NCBI GenBank assembly: GCA_037974965.1
Contig: JBBPFI010000015.1
Coordinates: forward strand, 221,001-285,000
DNA from: Dacryopinax spathularia
Lineage: Eukaryota; Basidiomycota; Dacrymycetes; Dacrymycetales; Dacrymycetaceae
Length of the DNA: 64,000 bases
Direction of reading: 5' to 3'
Part shown: positions 31,834-44,981 of the stretch, piece by piece
Layout: the number at the start of each line of letters is the position of its first letter
Position numbering within the stretch: position 1 is the first letter of the stretch
Position numbers and translations under genes: made by a program
Notes under the pieces: generated by a model
What the model was told of the DNA's origin: nothing
The model's input: only the letters and a program-made list of their open reading frames with translations
Databases searched by the model: none

Positions 31834-34800
31834 TTACTTTTTGTTAATCTGGTACAACAGCAGGTTGAGGTTGAACTTGGCGAGCCCATCAAATAGGGTA
31901 AGGGAGACCCGGTTCTCGAACTGTGATTGCAGTAGATCTTCCATACGCAGCGTGGTCGATCCCATAACAGTTACGGTCCCGTAGGTGTTGTTCAGCATTT
32001 CGACGGCAAACTCTCCGACTTGATCCGACGAGATGACAAGGCTGATCCTGTCAAATTGTCTAGGAGAAAACTTGTCGATCGAGAGCAATATTCCTTTGTC
32101 GTACAGCTCTTGGGCCGAGTACTTATAAGAACCAAATTGGGGGTTCTTTCCGGCTTTCTGTAGATCGCGCAAATGGAAGTACTGCTTTGTGAATGGCATG
32201 ACAAATTTCTTTTTCCTGGTTGATCGTCAGCCCCTAATCGCTTCTCATGCAACAGAAGTGCACACCCTTTGCCACGCTGCATGGTGTTCATGGCTGAGTC
32301 GATATAGCTGTGGTAGCTGTGGATCTGATCCTCGAATGCCTTCTTCCGCTCCGCCAGGTGCCGCAACGCCTCCTCCATACTCTCCAGCTCGTTCTTCCGC
32401 TGCAAACGTTTCATGTGTTTGCTTCGAACATCCCCGGCGATTGCATTCAAGATGCCTTGAAATCCATCCGCGCGGGTTAACTTTCCGAGCTTCTCTAGCT
32501 CCAGAAGATGGAACATGGCCTGTGCCTTGATGTCGCGGTACGTTTGGCTAATTCATGATGAGCATGCCATAAGGAATCGCGGCGTCCAAGCGCTTACGTC
32601 CGGATATCCTCAAGACGATAAGCCCCGTCAGACGTAGCCGTTGTCAAATGCCTGAGCTTTCGTTGTCTTTCCTGACCTGCAGGGAATTCCTGGGCTATAA
32701 TGTCTTCCCAGATAGCCTCGTGTTCGTCGGTGACAGGGCTCATCAGAGACGCCATCAGATCCTTGCCGGGTTGTACTCGGAGAACGGCAAGAACCCCGCG
32801 TTTCGCGTGTACCCACAGGGCCTTTTCATCAGCATCAGGATCTGGTCAAGTAGGAGTTAGCCGCTTCCTGTCTTGTTCGAGCCATGATAGTACCTTTAAC
32901 ATCCGCGAACCTATTGCTCAGTTCCAGAGTTACTGGCCTCTCACGAGCTTCTCGAAGCTCATCTGATCCCAGATGGGGTACGCCATCCAGTTCCACGACA
33001 ATGACACGGACGATGTCATCATGTGCAGTGGTCTGAAAGACTTCTGCGTTAGTTTATGCAGTAAAGAACGAATAGACACATACCAGATGCTCGAGATTTT
33101 GTGCCAGCAGAGCATGGATAGCGTACACTTCGTTGGGCGAGATAACGATTGACCTGGCTTGTTCGGTAGCACCAAGGAATTCATGAGCCTTGAACTGCTC
33201 CTCGGCATCCGGGACGTTGAGAACTGCCAGAACATGTAAGGCTTTGTAAGGCAGATAGAAGGCCACATATCATACCATCAAGCGCCCACTTCTGCATCTG
33301 TCCGGCCGCCGTGTTGACAAATGCGTTCAGTGGTACAAGGGAGGGCACATTTTCCAGGAACGGACTGCCCGATGAGATCTGCGTAAGCATCCTGGCTACT
33401 TCTGCCAGGTTGCGACGCGCAGCTGCCCCAATCGTAGTGGGGACGATATCGAAAGTATCTGGCGCACTGCTTCTGTTCAGCTCAGTTGTCGCATAGACCC
33501 ACGACAATGCTTACACTATTGCAGGGTGGATGAATCGATAGTATACCAGCCTGGCTACCGCTGCAGCGTAAATGTCCTCTGCTTGATGGGGGAATTTGGC
33601 CTACACAGTGCCAATCAGTGTATTTCTGGACACGTATGGCGGATGGTCTGACCTTGAGACAAGAGAAAAGCTCTTTGGCAATGCTTCTGATGCTGTAGGG
33701 CATTTTGCGAGTTGATGCTATCAAAGCATTCAAGAATAGCTCGGTATAATGGCGCAGCATCTGGAGATCTAAAACATAGTTAGGCAGTTCCGAGCTGCCA
33801 ATGCTGTACTCACGTCTTATCCATTCACCCCGCGTATGATGGTCGAAAGCTGCTTCCTCGAAGGTGACGTCGATAGGCTTGCCACTCGACACTCCAGACC
33901 TCATCTCCTCAGCATTGATGACAGCGCGGTAGATCATAACGGGATCCGTTTCTAGATTAAATGCAGGCTGACCGACGACTTCCTCCACAAGAGTTTGCAA
34001 AGCTTCGCGCAGCCAGGTGACCTGCTTGGGGCGGACGTACTGTAGGGCGATCGAGAGAAACATTGGGTGAGATTCCACGATGTCCGAAATAGTGGGAGCA
34101 GCGCGAGCCTCTTCTGCGACTGCGTGTTGGAATAGTTTGAGCATGAGATATTCCTCTCGTCGCTGGCCGTAACCGAAGAGGGTCAGAGTTACACGCTCGA
34201 CGGTACGCTTTGTCTTCTCGGGCATTTCGACACGAGACATCCTGAAGAATAACCGCGCCAAGTATTCTCCCTTCGTTTGGAGAATATAGAAGAGCTGCTG
34301 GTAGAGTTCGAGCTTGCGTTTTGCTGCAATGTCCAAGGTGTTTGAGCCAGCGAAAGGATCGCCATGGGCTGCCAAGACAGCGGCGCGCGATGGTTGCCCT
34401 CCAGAGTTATCAAGCCCGCCCCATCGGCGAGCCTTTACCAGTTCCTCGAATGACTTAACGTTCTGTACCACCAATGCGATCTTCACGTCCAGTTCGTTCA
34501 CATACGTCTCCAGTTGCTGGTTCTCGCGGATGGCTTCCACAACCTTCTTCCGCAGGCGTTCCACCTCAATTTCGTCTGAGAAATCGAACTCGGAGTCATT
34601 GAGCAGGTGCACGAAGTTCTTGATCGTGCTAACGGTGACATTCTGACCCATGGTGAGCTGCCGATACTGTTCGCGTTGTTCCTTCGCGCGGAAAAGAGAC
34701 TGGATCTTGATGACTTTGGAAAGATTGGCTCGGTAATACTTCATCTTCTCCATGAATCGCCGGCGGACGATCACACCACGACAAAGGGCCTGTAGATAAG

Positions 34801-37800
34801 TAGCTTCCGCTTGATGCTGGTGAACATAATGCCACCACCAGCCAAACGCGCGCCGGGCCAAAACGCCGCGACATTGTGCTTGAAGACCCACGACATCCGG
34901 AGCCACGAATTCCAGTTGTTTGGCCTGCTCCTGGTGCCGCTTCCGGGTTAAGGCAGCACGGGCGAAGGCTTGTAGTGAGGACACGGCCTGAACAACTTGA
35001 ACCTCGGCCAGGGCTTTTTCGACGTCTCTGGCTCTCTTCTGAGCGAGCATGGCTCTTGCGCGTGCTTGCAGACCTACGAAGACCGGCGTCACCTTTCTGA
35101 GGCTCTTCGCCATGCTGCGGTATTCTCGTCTGGAGAGATAGCCACGGGCAGCTGCTTGAAGCTGTATCACGGCGGATTCGTGCAAATCAAGCTGAGCGAG
35201 CTGGGTTCTGATGCGCTGCCTGACGAGAGCGGCGCGAACATGCGCCTGCAGGCCGATCATCGACGGAATGATGGTTTCAATCTGCTTCGTCATCTCCGCC
35301 GCTCTTCTCCTCTTGAGAACGCCACGAGCGAGCGATTGGAAGTTCACCACCGAGCGGACTACCTGTGGTGCAGAGCGCTGTTCTGCTTGGCGTCGATGAC
35401 GGCGGCGTGCAAGACACCCACGAGCCGCCGCTTGGAGCTTCACGATAGATGGATCCAAGGTGTCAAGCTTTTCTAGCAGTTGTCGAATCCTGCGCCGTAC
35501 AAGGACGGCACGGAGGACGGCCTGCGTCCAAACAATGTGCGAATCGACCTCGTCAAGCCTTTTTGAGATCTCAAGGACCCTCCTGCGGGCCAGCATACCA
35601 CGTGCACGAGATTGCAAACGAGTAATAACACTGATGGTGGTTGACCGTTCGAGTTCCTGCTTGACTCGATCGTATCTCCTTCTTACCAGAACGCCCCGGG
35701 CGTGCGATTGGAGGCCAAGAACAAAGTTGCCGGCGGTGGTGACAATGGCCCTGCGTTCCTTTGTGTAGGACCGTCTGGCGAGACAACCGCGACCAACCGC
35801 TTGAAGGGCTACGATGTTACGCTCCAGTCGGTCAAGGCGAGACAGCTTCTCGGCGCAGCGTCGCCGAGCCATGTAGCCTCGTGCATGTGTCTGGAAAAGT
35901 ACAATGCTGTCTTCTTGCTCGAGGAGCTCGCGGTCGATTCCTGATCATTTGTTAGCGTGTACTCAGGCACGAAGGTACGAGCAGTCGACGTACTCTCTTC
36001 CTCCGTCTCTACCACCTCTTCCTTCATTTCTTTCCAAAGTTCTTGTCCAACATTCCCGAAGTTGGGCATAGCAACACCTTTGAGGCCTTTCTGCGTTGCA
36101 GCCAGCTGGTCGTCCGAAAACTCGAGCGTGCCCAATAGGGAGCCGATGCGCTGTGCTAGGCCACGTCGGGAAAGAAGATGGGACAGTGCATGAATGCAGT
36201 AGATCACTTTGGGCATGTTCTTCTTCTCGTACAAGTCGGTAAATTCGAACACGAAGTTCTGTGATACATCTTGTAAGTGTGTTTCGAGACAAGAAAGCAG
36301 TGACGCACCTCAGGCAGTCCCACACTTCTTACATACTGGTGGAAAATGTTGACGTTATCGGAATGTCTCCACTGTAGCTTAGGATGCTCGAAGACCTTTC
36401 CCTCGGCGCCCCAGCCCTTCACTAGCTTTGCGAGCACAACACCATCTCGCATCTTTTCCTCCCATTCCGGGATCTCCATGCCGTCTTCGAGTCCCATTGC
36501 GGCCTCAATCCATGCCTTTGCCTCACCCACGCGGCAAAGATACTCGTACGCCTGGATATCTTCACGCTTCCGATCTGCCCAGAGCGCCCACTTGGATATT
36601 TTCGTTTTGGGTGTTACGGGCATGGGCGGAATGGGAACCTTTGGCATAGAGGATGTCTCCGCACGCACAGGGGAGCCTGGCGCCGGCAGGTTATGGAGGT
36701 TTCGGGTGAGCCGGATTCGCCCAGGGATGCCGTGCACCTCAACTTCGCCGTCATCGTCGTTCTTGGCAGTCTGCGCGTCCTGCTTCGGAGGCGCTGGCAG
36801 GAGTGCCGGGGCAGCCGTTGAAGGCAGAATGTCGCGAGATGCCTGATGGCGTAAGCGAGGCGTGCGAGGCGTACTCGGAGGAAGAACCTCCTTTGTAGGC
36901 GAAGCGAGTACACGGACTTCTCGGTCTCTGGTCGAGGCTAGGGATGGGATCTTTCTAGGCGTAGTTGGTTCGGCGTCCGCTGGTTTCCGTGGCGACAAAT
37001 CGTGCAGGTCTCCTCCGTACGTTGTTCGAGCCTTCCGAGGAGTACTGGGCAAGCTGGGTGTGCTGCTCGCAATCTCCGCGGACGGCTCCAGGATGGTAGA
37101 GCGCAGCTTGTCGTAGATAGGAAATGTTGAGGTGGAAGACTTCTTTTGCTCCTCAACAGATCCGGCCGGGACGGAAATAGAAGTGCGCTTGAGGGGACTT
37201 GGCGGCTTGTTTGCAGGCGAGATCGAGCTGGTGCGACCGAGGGTGTCGAAACGATCTTGTTTGAGAGGAGATGAAGGTCGGCTTGTGGAGGCTGTCGGGC
37301 CGGTTCTTGCAAGGGAATCGGCTCTCTCCCGCTCTTTGATGGCCATGCGAACACTGCCAGCTCGGCTCAACCCGCCACTCACGCCTTGCGAGTTGAACGT
37401 CTTTGTTGGTGAGACAGAACGGTCCCGGGTTGGGAATGCGAGTGGTGGGGGCGAGGGATCGAGGTTCTCCTTGCTGTCGTCTTCCGCAACCTCGCCAGAG
37501 ACGATTCTATCCAGGCGTCGCCCAACCCGCCGACCTAGACCGAGACTCGCCGCAGACTTGTCACCGTCGAAAGACGCAGCAGCAGGTACGGTGGTGACCG
37601 GAGTTATAGACAGACGATGCAGCTGCGAAGGTGCGGGGCCATGGGCTGAGGAGTCGGAGGATGACGTATCTGCTCGCCTCGCTCTTACATGACTGGGTGT
37701 ACCAGCAGCTGTAGAAATTATTGGCGTTTCGAACGACGACGTTCGTCGCACGTGAGAGGAAGAAGCGGTAGACGTGCGAACTGGCGTGTTGATCGCGTCG

Positions 37801-38339
37801 CTGGGCGACATGTCGACACCTGCATTAGTGACGAAGGAGGCCCCAGAACTTCCTGAGAAGGTCGCAGGGACGGTGCGGCGCTTGAGCTCCTTAGGGGTAG
37901 AACTGGGAGTTGAAGCCCCTTGCCGAATGCTTGTAGCCCGTCCTAAGCTCCCCAAAGCCGGAGAAGCAGGAGCCTCCTCAGCTGATTGTATCCGCTGCTC
38001 CCACATGCCCTTCACTGAGCTCACACTTCCCCGCTTCCCGTGTCCACTAGCCAGCTTCACAGGCGTCTCCGTCGCAGCGCGGTCCATTCGCGTGGGCTTA
38101 AGGGGCGCTTCCTCCTCCACAATCTCCTCACTCAGGCTGCCTCCACTCCAGCTCTTTCCGTTCCCTCCAAACAAGCTGCTCGCGTTGCTGTTTGCCGTTG
38201 TAGCAGAGCTAGCCGAGGATGACGATCGCGAGAGGATCGACCCATTTCGAGCCAGAGAGAAGTTGGGCTGCTGCGATGTGCGTTCCAGAAGTCGGGCTTG
38301 ATACGACGGCAGTCGAGCGGTCGGTGTTGCTTCAGGCAT
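31834..38339 (-). CDS. IQG1: IQGAP-type scaffold protein (CH, IQ repeats, RasGAP, RasGAP_C)
   Basis: Eleven exons: 38339-36309, 36258-35994, 35940-33814, 33768-33653, 33600-33515, 33466-33276, 33223-33084, 33032-32894, 32841-32598, 32547-32266, 32215-31834; 2000 residues. Order: a disordered Ser/Pro/Arg-rich N-terminus of roughly 590 residues; a calponin-homology domain (RVGEAKAWIEAAMG ... MRDGVVLAKLVKGW ... NVNIFHQYV, about 595-715) that binds actin; about 14 IQ motifs (for example VALQAVGRGCLARR, about 770-1160) for calmodulin or myosin light chain; a RasGAP-related domain (about 1300-1560); and a RasGAP C-terminal region ending LLYQINKK. This is the Iqg1/Rng2 orthologue, which builds the contractile ring at cytokinesis. 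It is longer than budding-yeast Iqg1 (about 1500 residues), mainly from the N-terminal extension. It is divergent from the Rad5 gene, with a shared 749-bp upstream region. Confidence 0.94.
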
Positions 38340-39088
38340 CGTGTTCGATCATTCGATGTCGGTCGTTGGGCGTTGCTGGTCGAAATGGAACGGGGTCTGA
38401 CAGTAGCAAGTCTTGAGCTACCTGCCGTGAAGTTGTCGCTGCTGCAGCCGATGACAGCGTAACCCAAGGGGGATGTTCAAAGAGCTACGCCTTCATGCAG
38501 ACTGCGGTGCAAGCCTAAGACGGGGACGGTAATGACGCCGACACCCTCTGATTTACTTCCGCCTTCCGCCTTCTTCCCAAACCTGCACTGCGTCTCAATA
38601 GTTTTCTTTGTTGGGCATAGAGCCTTGTTTGTATCGATCAAAATATCCTCGAAAATATCATCACAGAATGCGATACCGAGTTTACTACTCCCTACATTAT
38701 ACACCTCCCGATGTTCTGCAATTCAATGGATGATGCAGACGCGTCTGGAACAGGAGGACGCGTTGCATCACGTGACCTCTATGATGGACCCCTATGCCGT
38801 TTCACGCTCACAGAAGCACTAACTGTGAACCAAAAGGTTTCGAGTACTACGTACCTTTTTCTTGCTGCGGCCCAAGACCCCCGGGCCGACGGGGAGTATG
38901 AGCACCACTTGATTGGCTAGGGCGGGTTGTCGCCTTCACCTATGCAAAGAGCGACTGCTCCGGAGGCATGATAGCGAGTCATCATTGTCGGAAGGACTTC
39001 GTAATGTAGGGTCCCGCAATTTCGACGCGTCGCTAGCCGGATTTGGCTTGCACCACTACCAACAACTCCTCTTGCGCCTCACACCGCC
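38340..39088. promoter_or_regulatory. Bidirectional upstream region, IQGAP and Rad5 genes
   Basis: The 749 bp between two divergent start codons must contain both promoters. No obvious TATA box is seen on either side, as is common for housekeeping genes, in contrast to the transporter and peptide genes. Confidence 0.55.
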
Positions 39089-42000
39089 ATGTCCGAGCCT
39101 CTGTTCCTCCCCGAGGAGGACAGCATCGGACCCACTCAAATGAAGGCGCCGACACCCTTCTTTGACGATGACGATGTTGAGGAGCTGTTCGGTCCGAAGG
39201 AACCTTCCCCCAGCACGTCATTGAAGGTCGAACCAGCGTCGGGCTCGTCCCCACCCACCAAGAAACGGGAGGTCGTCACCCTATCGGACGACGAGGACAT
39301 AACTATTGTCGAAGCACCACCGGCCAAGAAAAGGAAGACGAACGTGCCGTCTTCGTCTCCGGCGATTGGAGTGGTCTCAGATTTCTCCACTGCAGCTATC
39401 GGCACTCTCATCGTGCAAGCGTACAGCACCACAAGCGGCACTGGATATGCGAGCGCTGGAGATCTCGTCACATTCGAGCGTCCGAAGCAGACCACGGCGG
39501 CTGCAAAGAAGGCCAAGCAGGCGAGCATCAAAGATATGATGAGTGGCTCCAAGGGCAAATCGAAGGAGAAAGAGAACACCATTGTCCGCTTCCGCAATTC
39601 CAGGGGCTTTGGTACGTATATGCGCAGATATACAACTGGTTCTGCACTCACATCATTTATCAGAAATCGGACGGCTGCCATCGGATCTTACGAAGAGCCT
39701 TGTTCCACTCCTTGACGCCTCCCCGCCCATGATCGCTTTGTCCGGAACGGTCATCGATGCCCCTGCTCGACTATCTGTCGGCGCTGAAGTCGTGCTACAG
39801 CTCCGGGTTTCTCTAACTCCAGCTGCCTTCAAACGTCGTACATTACCTCAGCTGGGCTCTGAGGACAACAAGACATTTGGTTGGGGAGAGGGAAAGGAGA
39901 CAGAGGAAGAGAAGGAGATGAAGGCACGGAAGAGCGGTCTTCTGGAGCTGTTCAAACTCTGCGAACTGAGACCTAAGGTTAAGCCGCCTACGTCTTCGTG
40001 GAAGGACGAAGACATGGACGCAACGAAGAATAAGCCGAGCAAGAAGGAGAGAAAGACGGAGAAGGTGGAAGAGACTGGCGAAGAGGTGGAGTTGGAGGGC
40101 GAGGAACTGAACGACGGCCAACTAAAGGTCATCTATAAAAAGTGCGCATATACGCTGCATGTAGCACGGCCCTTGGCTGACCTGCGCACAGAGCGCAAAG
40201 TGCGGATAAAAAGCTACCTTTCATGGATCCACCGCCGACATTCACGCTGCAACTCCGCCCGTACCAAAAACAAGCGCTGCACTGGATGTACAATATCGAG
40301 ACTACGCCTGCATACGCCACTCAGTCCGAGTCTCTACATCCTCTATGGGAAGAATACGAGTTTCCACAGGAAGAAGGAAAACGGTTCCAGGGCCGGCCGC
40401 GACCCTTTTGGTTCAACCCGTATTCCGGAGAACTCAGCCTGGAGTTTGTCCCTGCTGGAGGCGCAGGTCGGGGTGGTATACTTGCGTATGTGTATCCGTG
40501 TCTTTGTCCTATTTCAGTGCTGATTTCGTGACAGAGATGGTACGTGCATCCTGGAATTTCTGCTAATGGCACTAACTCTTGGCAATTTGAATGTTCACAG
40601 AGAGTAAGTCGCCTTGCCATCCTGCATCGTTCAGATCTGATGGTTTTGAAGTGGGAATGGGAAAGTCTATTATGGTAGCCGCCTTGATCCACACAAATCG
40701 TGGACCCGAACCCCTACTGGAGGTCGAGTCCGGTCAAGCTAATGGCAAGACGAAGAAGAAACAACTCACACTTGATTCCTCCTTCCGAGCCGTACAGCGA
40801 AAGCCTTCAAGACCAAAGACGCATGGTCCGAGTGCGACGCTCATTGTGGCTCCTATGAGCCTGCTCGCGCAGTGGCAGTCGGAGCTGAAGTACGTGTTAT
40901 CCGCATGCGACGAGAACATGGCTTACGCTTAGAGCACAGGCGGTCTAGCGTTAAGAACGGCTTGAAAGTGCTCGTCTTCCATGGTGATTCGCGAGGCGAT
41001 CTGGAGGCACTCACGGCGATCGACTCGGATGATGCGGATGGTGCTGGCGTTGATGTAGTCATCACCAGCTACGGGACCTTGGTCAGCGAGTGGAGCAAGG
41101 CTGGGAGTGGTGGCGGAATATATGATGGTAAGTCTGTCCACAAATCTTATGGATGAGCCCTCACTTATCACGGCATTAGTCGAGTGGAAACGTGTCGTTC
41201 TCGACGAAGCTCATAATATCAAGTCCCGGTTAACTCAGGCAGCGAAAGGTGCGGAAGTTGCTCCTCCAGCCGAGGGAAACCTAACGGTGACCTGATAGCA
41301 TGTTATGCTCTCAAGAGCCGCACGAAATGGTGCCTAACAGGTATATATTCAGTACGAAGTCTACCTGGCTACGGCTGAGACTTTGCCAGGAACTCCCATT
41401 GTGAACCGTTTGGAGGATCTGCAATCGCTTCTGTTTGTCCTGTATTTAAACCTGCCATTGCGGCCTTCTCAAACTCTGATAGACAATTCCTTGACTTCCA
41501 GCCATGGGCCAACTTCTCGGTGTTTCGCAGGTATTCCATTTCTGGAATCAGCCGCTTGATGGTGTACTGACCTTTAGCAGCTTTGTAACCGCTCCTTTCC
41601 TGGCTCGCGATCCGAAAGCCATCGACGTCGTCCAAGTTATCCTGGAGACAATACTACTGCGACGAGAGAAAAGCATGACAGATATTGACGGGAAAGCAAT
41701 CGTGGATCTCCCTGAGAAAGAGGTAAGAGCCCGATCCCTTGTCGTCGCATTATGACATTGATGTGAATGCTTTAGGTTGTCGTCGAGGAGCTTGAATTCA
41801 GTCCACTCGAACGCAAGATATATGACCAGATTTACCACGATGCCAAAGCCCAGTTCAGGACACTCGATGCGAAGGGTCTTGTTGGCAAGAATTTCAGCAA
41901 CATCTTAGCCATGTTGATGAGGTGCGTTCGGCCATCAATCCTGAAGGGCTCCCTATTCAGACCACAGCAGATTGCGGCAAGCTGTTCTGCATCCTTCTCT

Positions 42001-43141
42001 CATAGGCGGACGCAAAGAAGGGCTAGAAGTTGAGGCAGACCTGGACGTGAACAACCTCATTGCCCAATTCGCACGGAGTGAGGACGACGGTGCGAATGGA
42101 AACGCAGACCCACAAGCTTTTACGAAGAACGTGCTGGACGACCTCATAGCTGCCCAAAAGGATGTTGAGGGGAAGTCGGAGGAATGCCCCATCTGCCTTG
42201 AGATCATGGATCCGCCCATGATTGTCCCGAAGTGCATGCACAGAACGTACGCTGATCTGCTTTACATCCAAAACATGAGGCTTACCGTGTCGCAGATGCC
42301 GTGACTGTATTGTTGGACACTTACGGTCCTGTGAAAGCAAAGGCGAGGAAGGTTTCTGCCCAATCTGTCGCACTGCGCCCGTTCGTGAGGAAGACTTGCT
42401 CGATGTCATCTACAAGCATAGCCGAATCACCGACAGAGATGTGACGCCCGCAGCCCAGGTCGGAAACAGCAACGGGACGGAGGCACAGTCGCCCGCCATC
42501 AAATTCCGGAAGAACTCGTCCAAAACGAGCACAAAATTGGAGGCTCTGTCGACCAACCTTCGTCGTTTACGAGATGAGGACCCGGTCTTCCGTGCTGTCG
42601 TCTTCAGCCAGTTCACCGGGTTTCTCGACATGATCGAGAGCGTACTCGACAGGGATGGTATCCCGTGGGTACGGCTGGATGGTAGCATGCTTCAAAAGGA
42701 AAGAACAAGAGCGCTGGAGGAGTTTGCTAAGCCGAGTCAGGCTCCCAAGGTGTTCCTCATCTCTTTGAGAGCCGGAGGCGTGGGGTTGAACTTGACGACC
42801 GCCAATTATGTCTTTATGGTAAGTTGTCAATTCTACGCCGTATCTAGCACTAACAGTGCTACAGATGGATTGCTGGTGGAACGCAAGCGTGGAGAATCAA
42901 GCTATAGATCGGGTTCATCGAATCGTAAGTCATATCACATGTTGCCGTCGAGGTCCTCCTCACACTTGCACAGGGTCAGACGCGAAAGGTATACGTCAAG
43001 CACTTCGTCATCGCGCGCACCATAGAGAAGCGCATCCTTGACATTCAGAAACGCAAGACCGCCATCATCAAGGGCGCTCTGGGAGATAGGAGCGTGGGAG
43101 AGGCAGTGGAGAACCTCAAACTCATGTTTGGGGATGACTAG
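39089..43141 (+). CDS. RAD5: Rad5/HLTF-type DNA-repair helicase and ubiquitin ligase
   Basis: Seventeen exons: 39089-39611, 39664-40141, 40192-40485, 40535-40539, 40601-40603, 40652-40889, 40940-41127, 41180-41248, 41299-41340, 41390-41432, 41483-41530, 41581-41722, 41776-41921, 41971-42246, 42296-42818, 42865-42924, 42974-43141; 1081 residues. An acidic/NLS-bearing N-terminus is followed by a HIRAN domain (about 110-270), the SNF2 ATPase with GGILADEMGMGKS (about 428-441) and DEAH (about 584), a C3HC4 RING (CPICLE ... CMHRTCRDC ... CPIC, about 812-855) and the helicase C-lobe (VVFSQFTGFLDM, SLRAGGVGLNL, QAIDRVHRI). This is the Rad5 order; the protein polyubiquitinates PCNA and remodels stalled forks in error-free damage tolerance. 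The ATP-binding motif is assembled from a 5-nt and a 3-nt exon. Confidence 0.93.
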
Positions 43142-43600
43142 ACTGAGCCGTTACTTGTATTCTACTATCGCATTGTCCATCATTGTATCAATAGCCGGTC
43201 AGCACTTTCGGCCTACATTGTACAATACTCATGTACCTATCCCGAATCGTAACGATCGTTGACTTGCGCCACGATGACTCTAGCCGGACCTGACCTTGTT
43301 GGGTTAAACCGAATTCATTTCCCCGCAATAGTGGAGAACCAGCTCTATTTAAAGGTGTTTCTCAATGCTCCTCCACTTTACCAGGGTCTCCATCTTCCTC
43401 GGGTTCATCAATGAGCCTATCCGCACCTTACAGTCATGTGATGCCATCAAAAGTGCCAGTCGAATTCCCAATTTACGTATATCAGTCAACTTCTTCACGA
43501 TGGACTTGGCGCCAACCGTCGTCGGCGCCCCAAGCTCGACGTCCTCCCCGTACCAGCCTTTCTTGTCCTCCCCTTCGACCAACAAGAAAGCAACAACAAG
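43142..43600. promoter_or_regulatory. Upstream region and leader of the cyclase gene
   Basis: A TATA-like ctatttaaag at about 43346 would place transcription start near 43375. The resulting leader holds upstream ATGs; the frame at 43500-43604 overlaps the main start as ATGA. The beginning of the gap is the 3' flank of the Rad5 gene. Confidence 0.45.
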
Positions 43601-43604
43601 ATGA
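43500..43604 (+). promoter_or_regulatory. Upstream ORF overlapping the cyclase start (ATGA)
   Basis: A 34-codon frame starting MDLAPTV whose TGA overlaps the main ATG at 43601. Such an arrangement can reduce or couple main-ORF translation. Its use depends on where transcription starts, which is inferred only. Confidence 0.35.
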
Positions 43605-44752
43605 TTGAACCCCATCTCGTGCCATCCTACGACTCTCTCCCCCCGGTCCCCGGTCAGCCGCAAGGCACCGCCTGGGCCGCCTGGGGCCCAAACGACCAGC
43701 TCGGAGCACTCAACATGCTCACGCCCGCCGTCGTCCTCTCCGGGCTGGCCGAAGTGAAGCTCGGCCAACGCTACCAGCTCGACTGGTCGATGGGCAAGCC
43801 TTTCGTCCCCCTCCCGGGGAGACGGACGCTGGAACATAAGGTCATCTGCACCGATGGGCCGGAGTGGTGGGGCTGCGATGATGAGATTCACATTAATACG
43901 CAGAGCTCGAGCCAGTGGGACGGGTTTAAGCATTGTGCGACGAAGGAGGGGACGCTGTATGGTGGGCTGGCGCTCGCGGACGTAGCGGCGGGGAAGGAGA
44001 AGCTGAGAAACGGGACACACCGTGCGTTTCCCTTGTATCTCACCATTTGACAGCCGTACTAACGAGGAGGACGGAACAACAGACTGGGTCGAAGCTGGTG
44101 GACTGGCGGGGCGCGGCGTCCTACTCGACTGGGCACGCTGGCGTCTCTCCACGAACCAAACCCTTCCTAGCGCATGCGACGACTTCAACGTCCCCGTCAG
44201 CGAGCTAATCGCCACGGCCAAAGCACAAGGCACCGAGCTCCGACCAGGGGACGTCCTCTTCGTCCGCTTCGGGTTTCATATCTGGTACGAGGCAGCGAGC
44301 GACGAGGAGCGCAAAGCAGCGTTTTGGGAGAACGGGGGTAAGTGGACGGGGTTGCAGGCGGGGGAGGAGGCGAAGCGCTGGATTTGGGATTCGCATTTCG
44401 CGGCGGTTGTGGGGGATAATGTGGCTTTTGAACGTGAGTTCTCTTGCTGGTTCCGTTGGTGGAATGTCGCTGAGGCGCTTGGCTGCGTCGCAGAGTGCCC
44501 GGGCGGACCTGCTGGGGGAGGGCTGCATCATTGGCTCCTGCCCCTTGCTGGGATCCCGATCGGGGAGATGTTCTACCTTGAGAAGCTGGCAAAAGCTTGG
44601 TGCGTCCTTCTTTTCCGCTTAGGGGAAGGGCATGGTGGCTGACAAGAAACGGTAGTGAGGAGCAGAACAAATGGTCGTTCTTCTTTACCAGTGCACCGCT
44701 CAACATCCCGGGCGGTGTTGCGTCGACACCGAATGCAATCGCGATCCTGTAG
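43601..44752 (+). CDS. Cyclase-family hydrolase (PF04199-like, kynurenine-formamidase fold)
   Basis: Exons 43601-44021, 44083-44433, 44494-44599, 44656-44752; 324 residues. Typical motifs of the fungal branch: AWGPNDQLGALNMLTP near the N-terminus, the metal-site region SQWDGFKH (where bacterial members have HxGTHxD), [46 protein letters not shown], and the C-terminal TSAPLNIPGGVASTPNAIAIL. Members hydrolyse small amide, lactone or imide bonds; the substrate here is unknown, and the canonical kynurenine-formamidase HxxxD motif is not retained. I start at 43601 because the family motif begins soon after; an upstream frame overlaps this start. Confidence 0.88.
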
Positions 44753-44981
44753 ATGCTGGAGGGTCGGAAGTCGTGGGTTGACGGGGTCAGATATACGCAG
44801 GTCAACGAAAATCGTGATTGTCGTCGTGCATACAGATACAGAAGAATACACATTACGCGTGAATGCCAACCCAAATCAAACGGATAAAGAGAACGAAGGC
44901 GGGCGCTCATGAAATCAAGAACCAAGCATAGGAGCGAGTCGGGCTCCGTAACAAGAAATCATCAAACACGACGAAACAAGC

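Noticed and set aside
43349-44233. 294-codon minus-strand frame
   Set aside because: Antisense to the cyclase gene, which has family motifs and a full splice pattern; no motif in the antisense frame.
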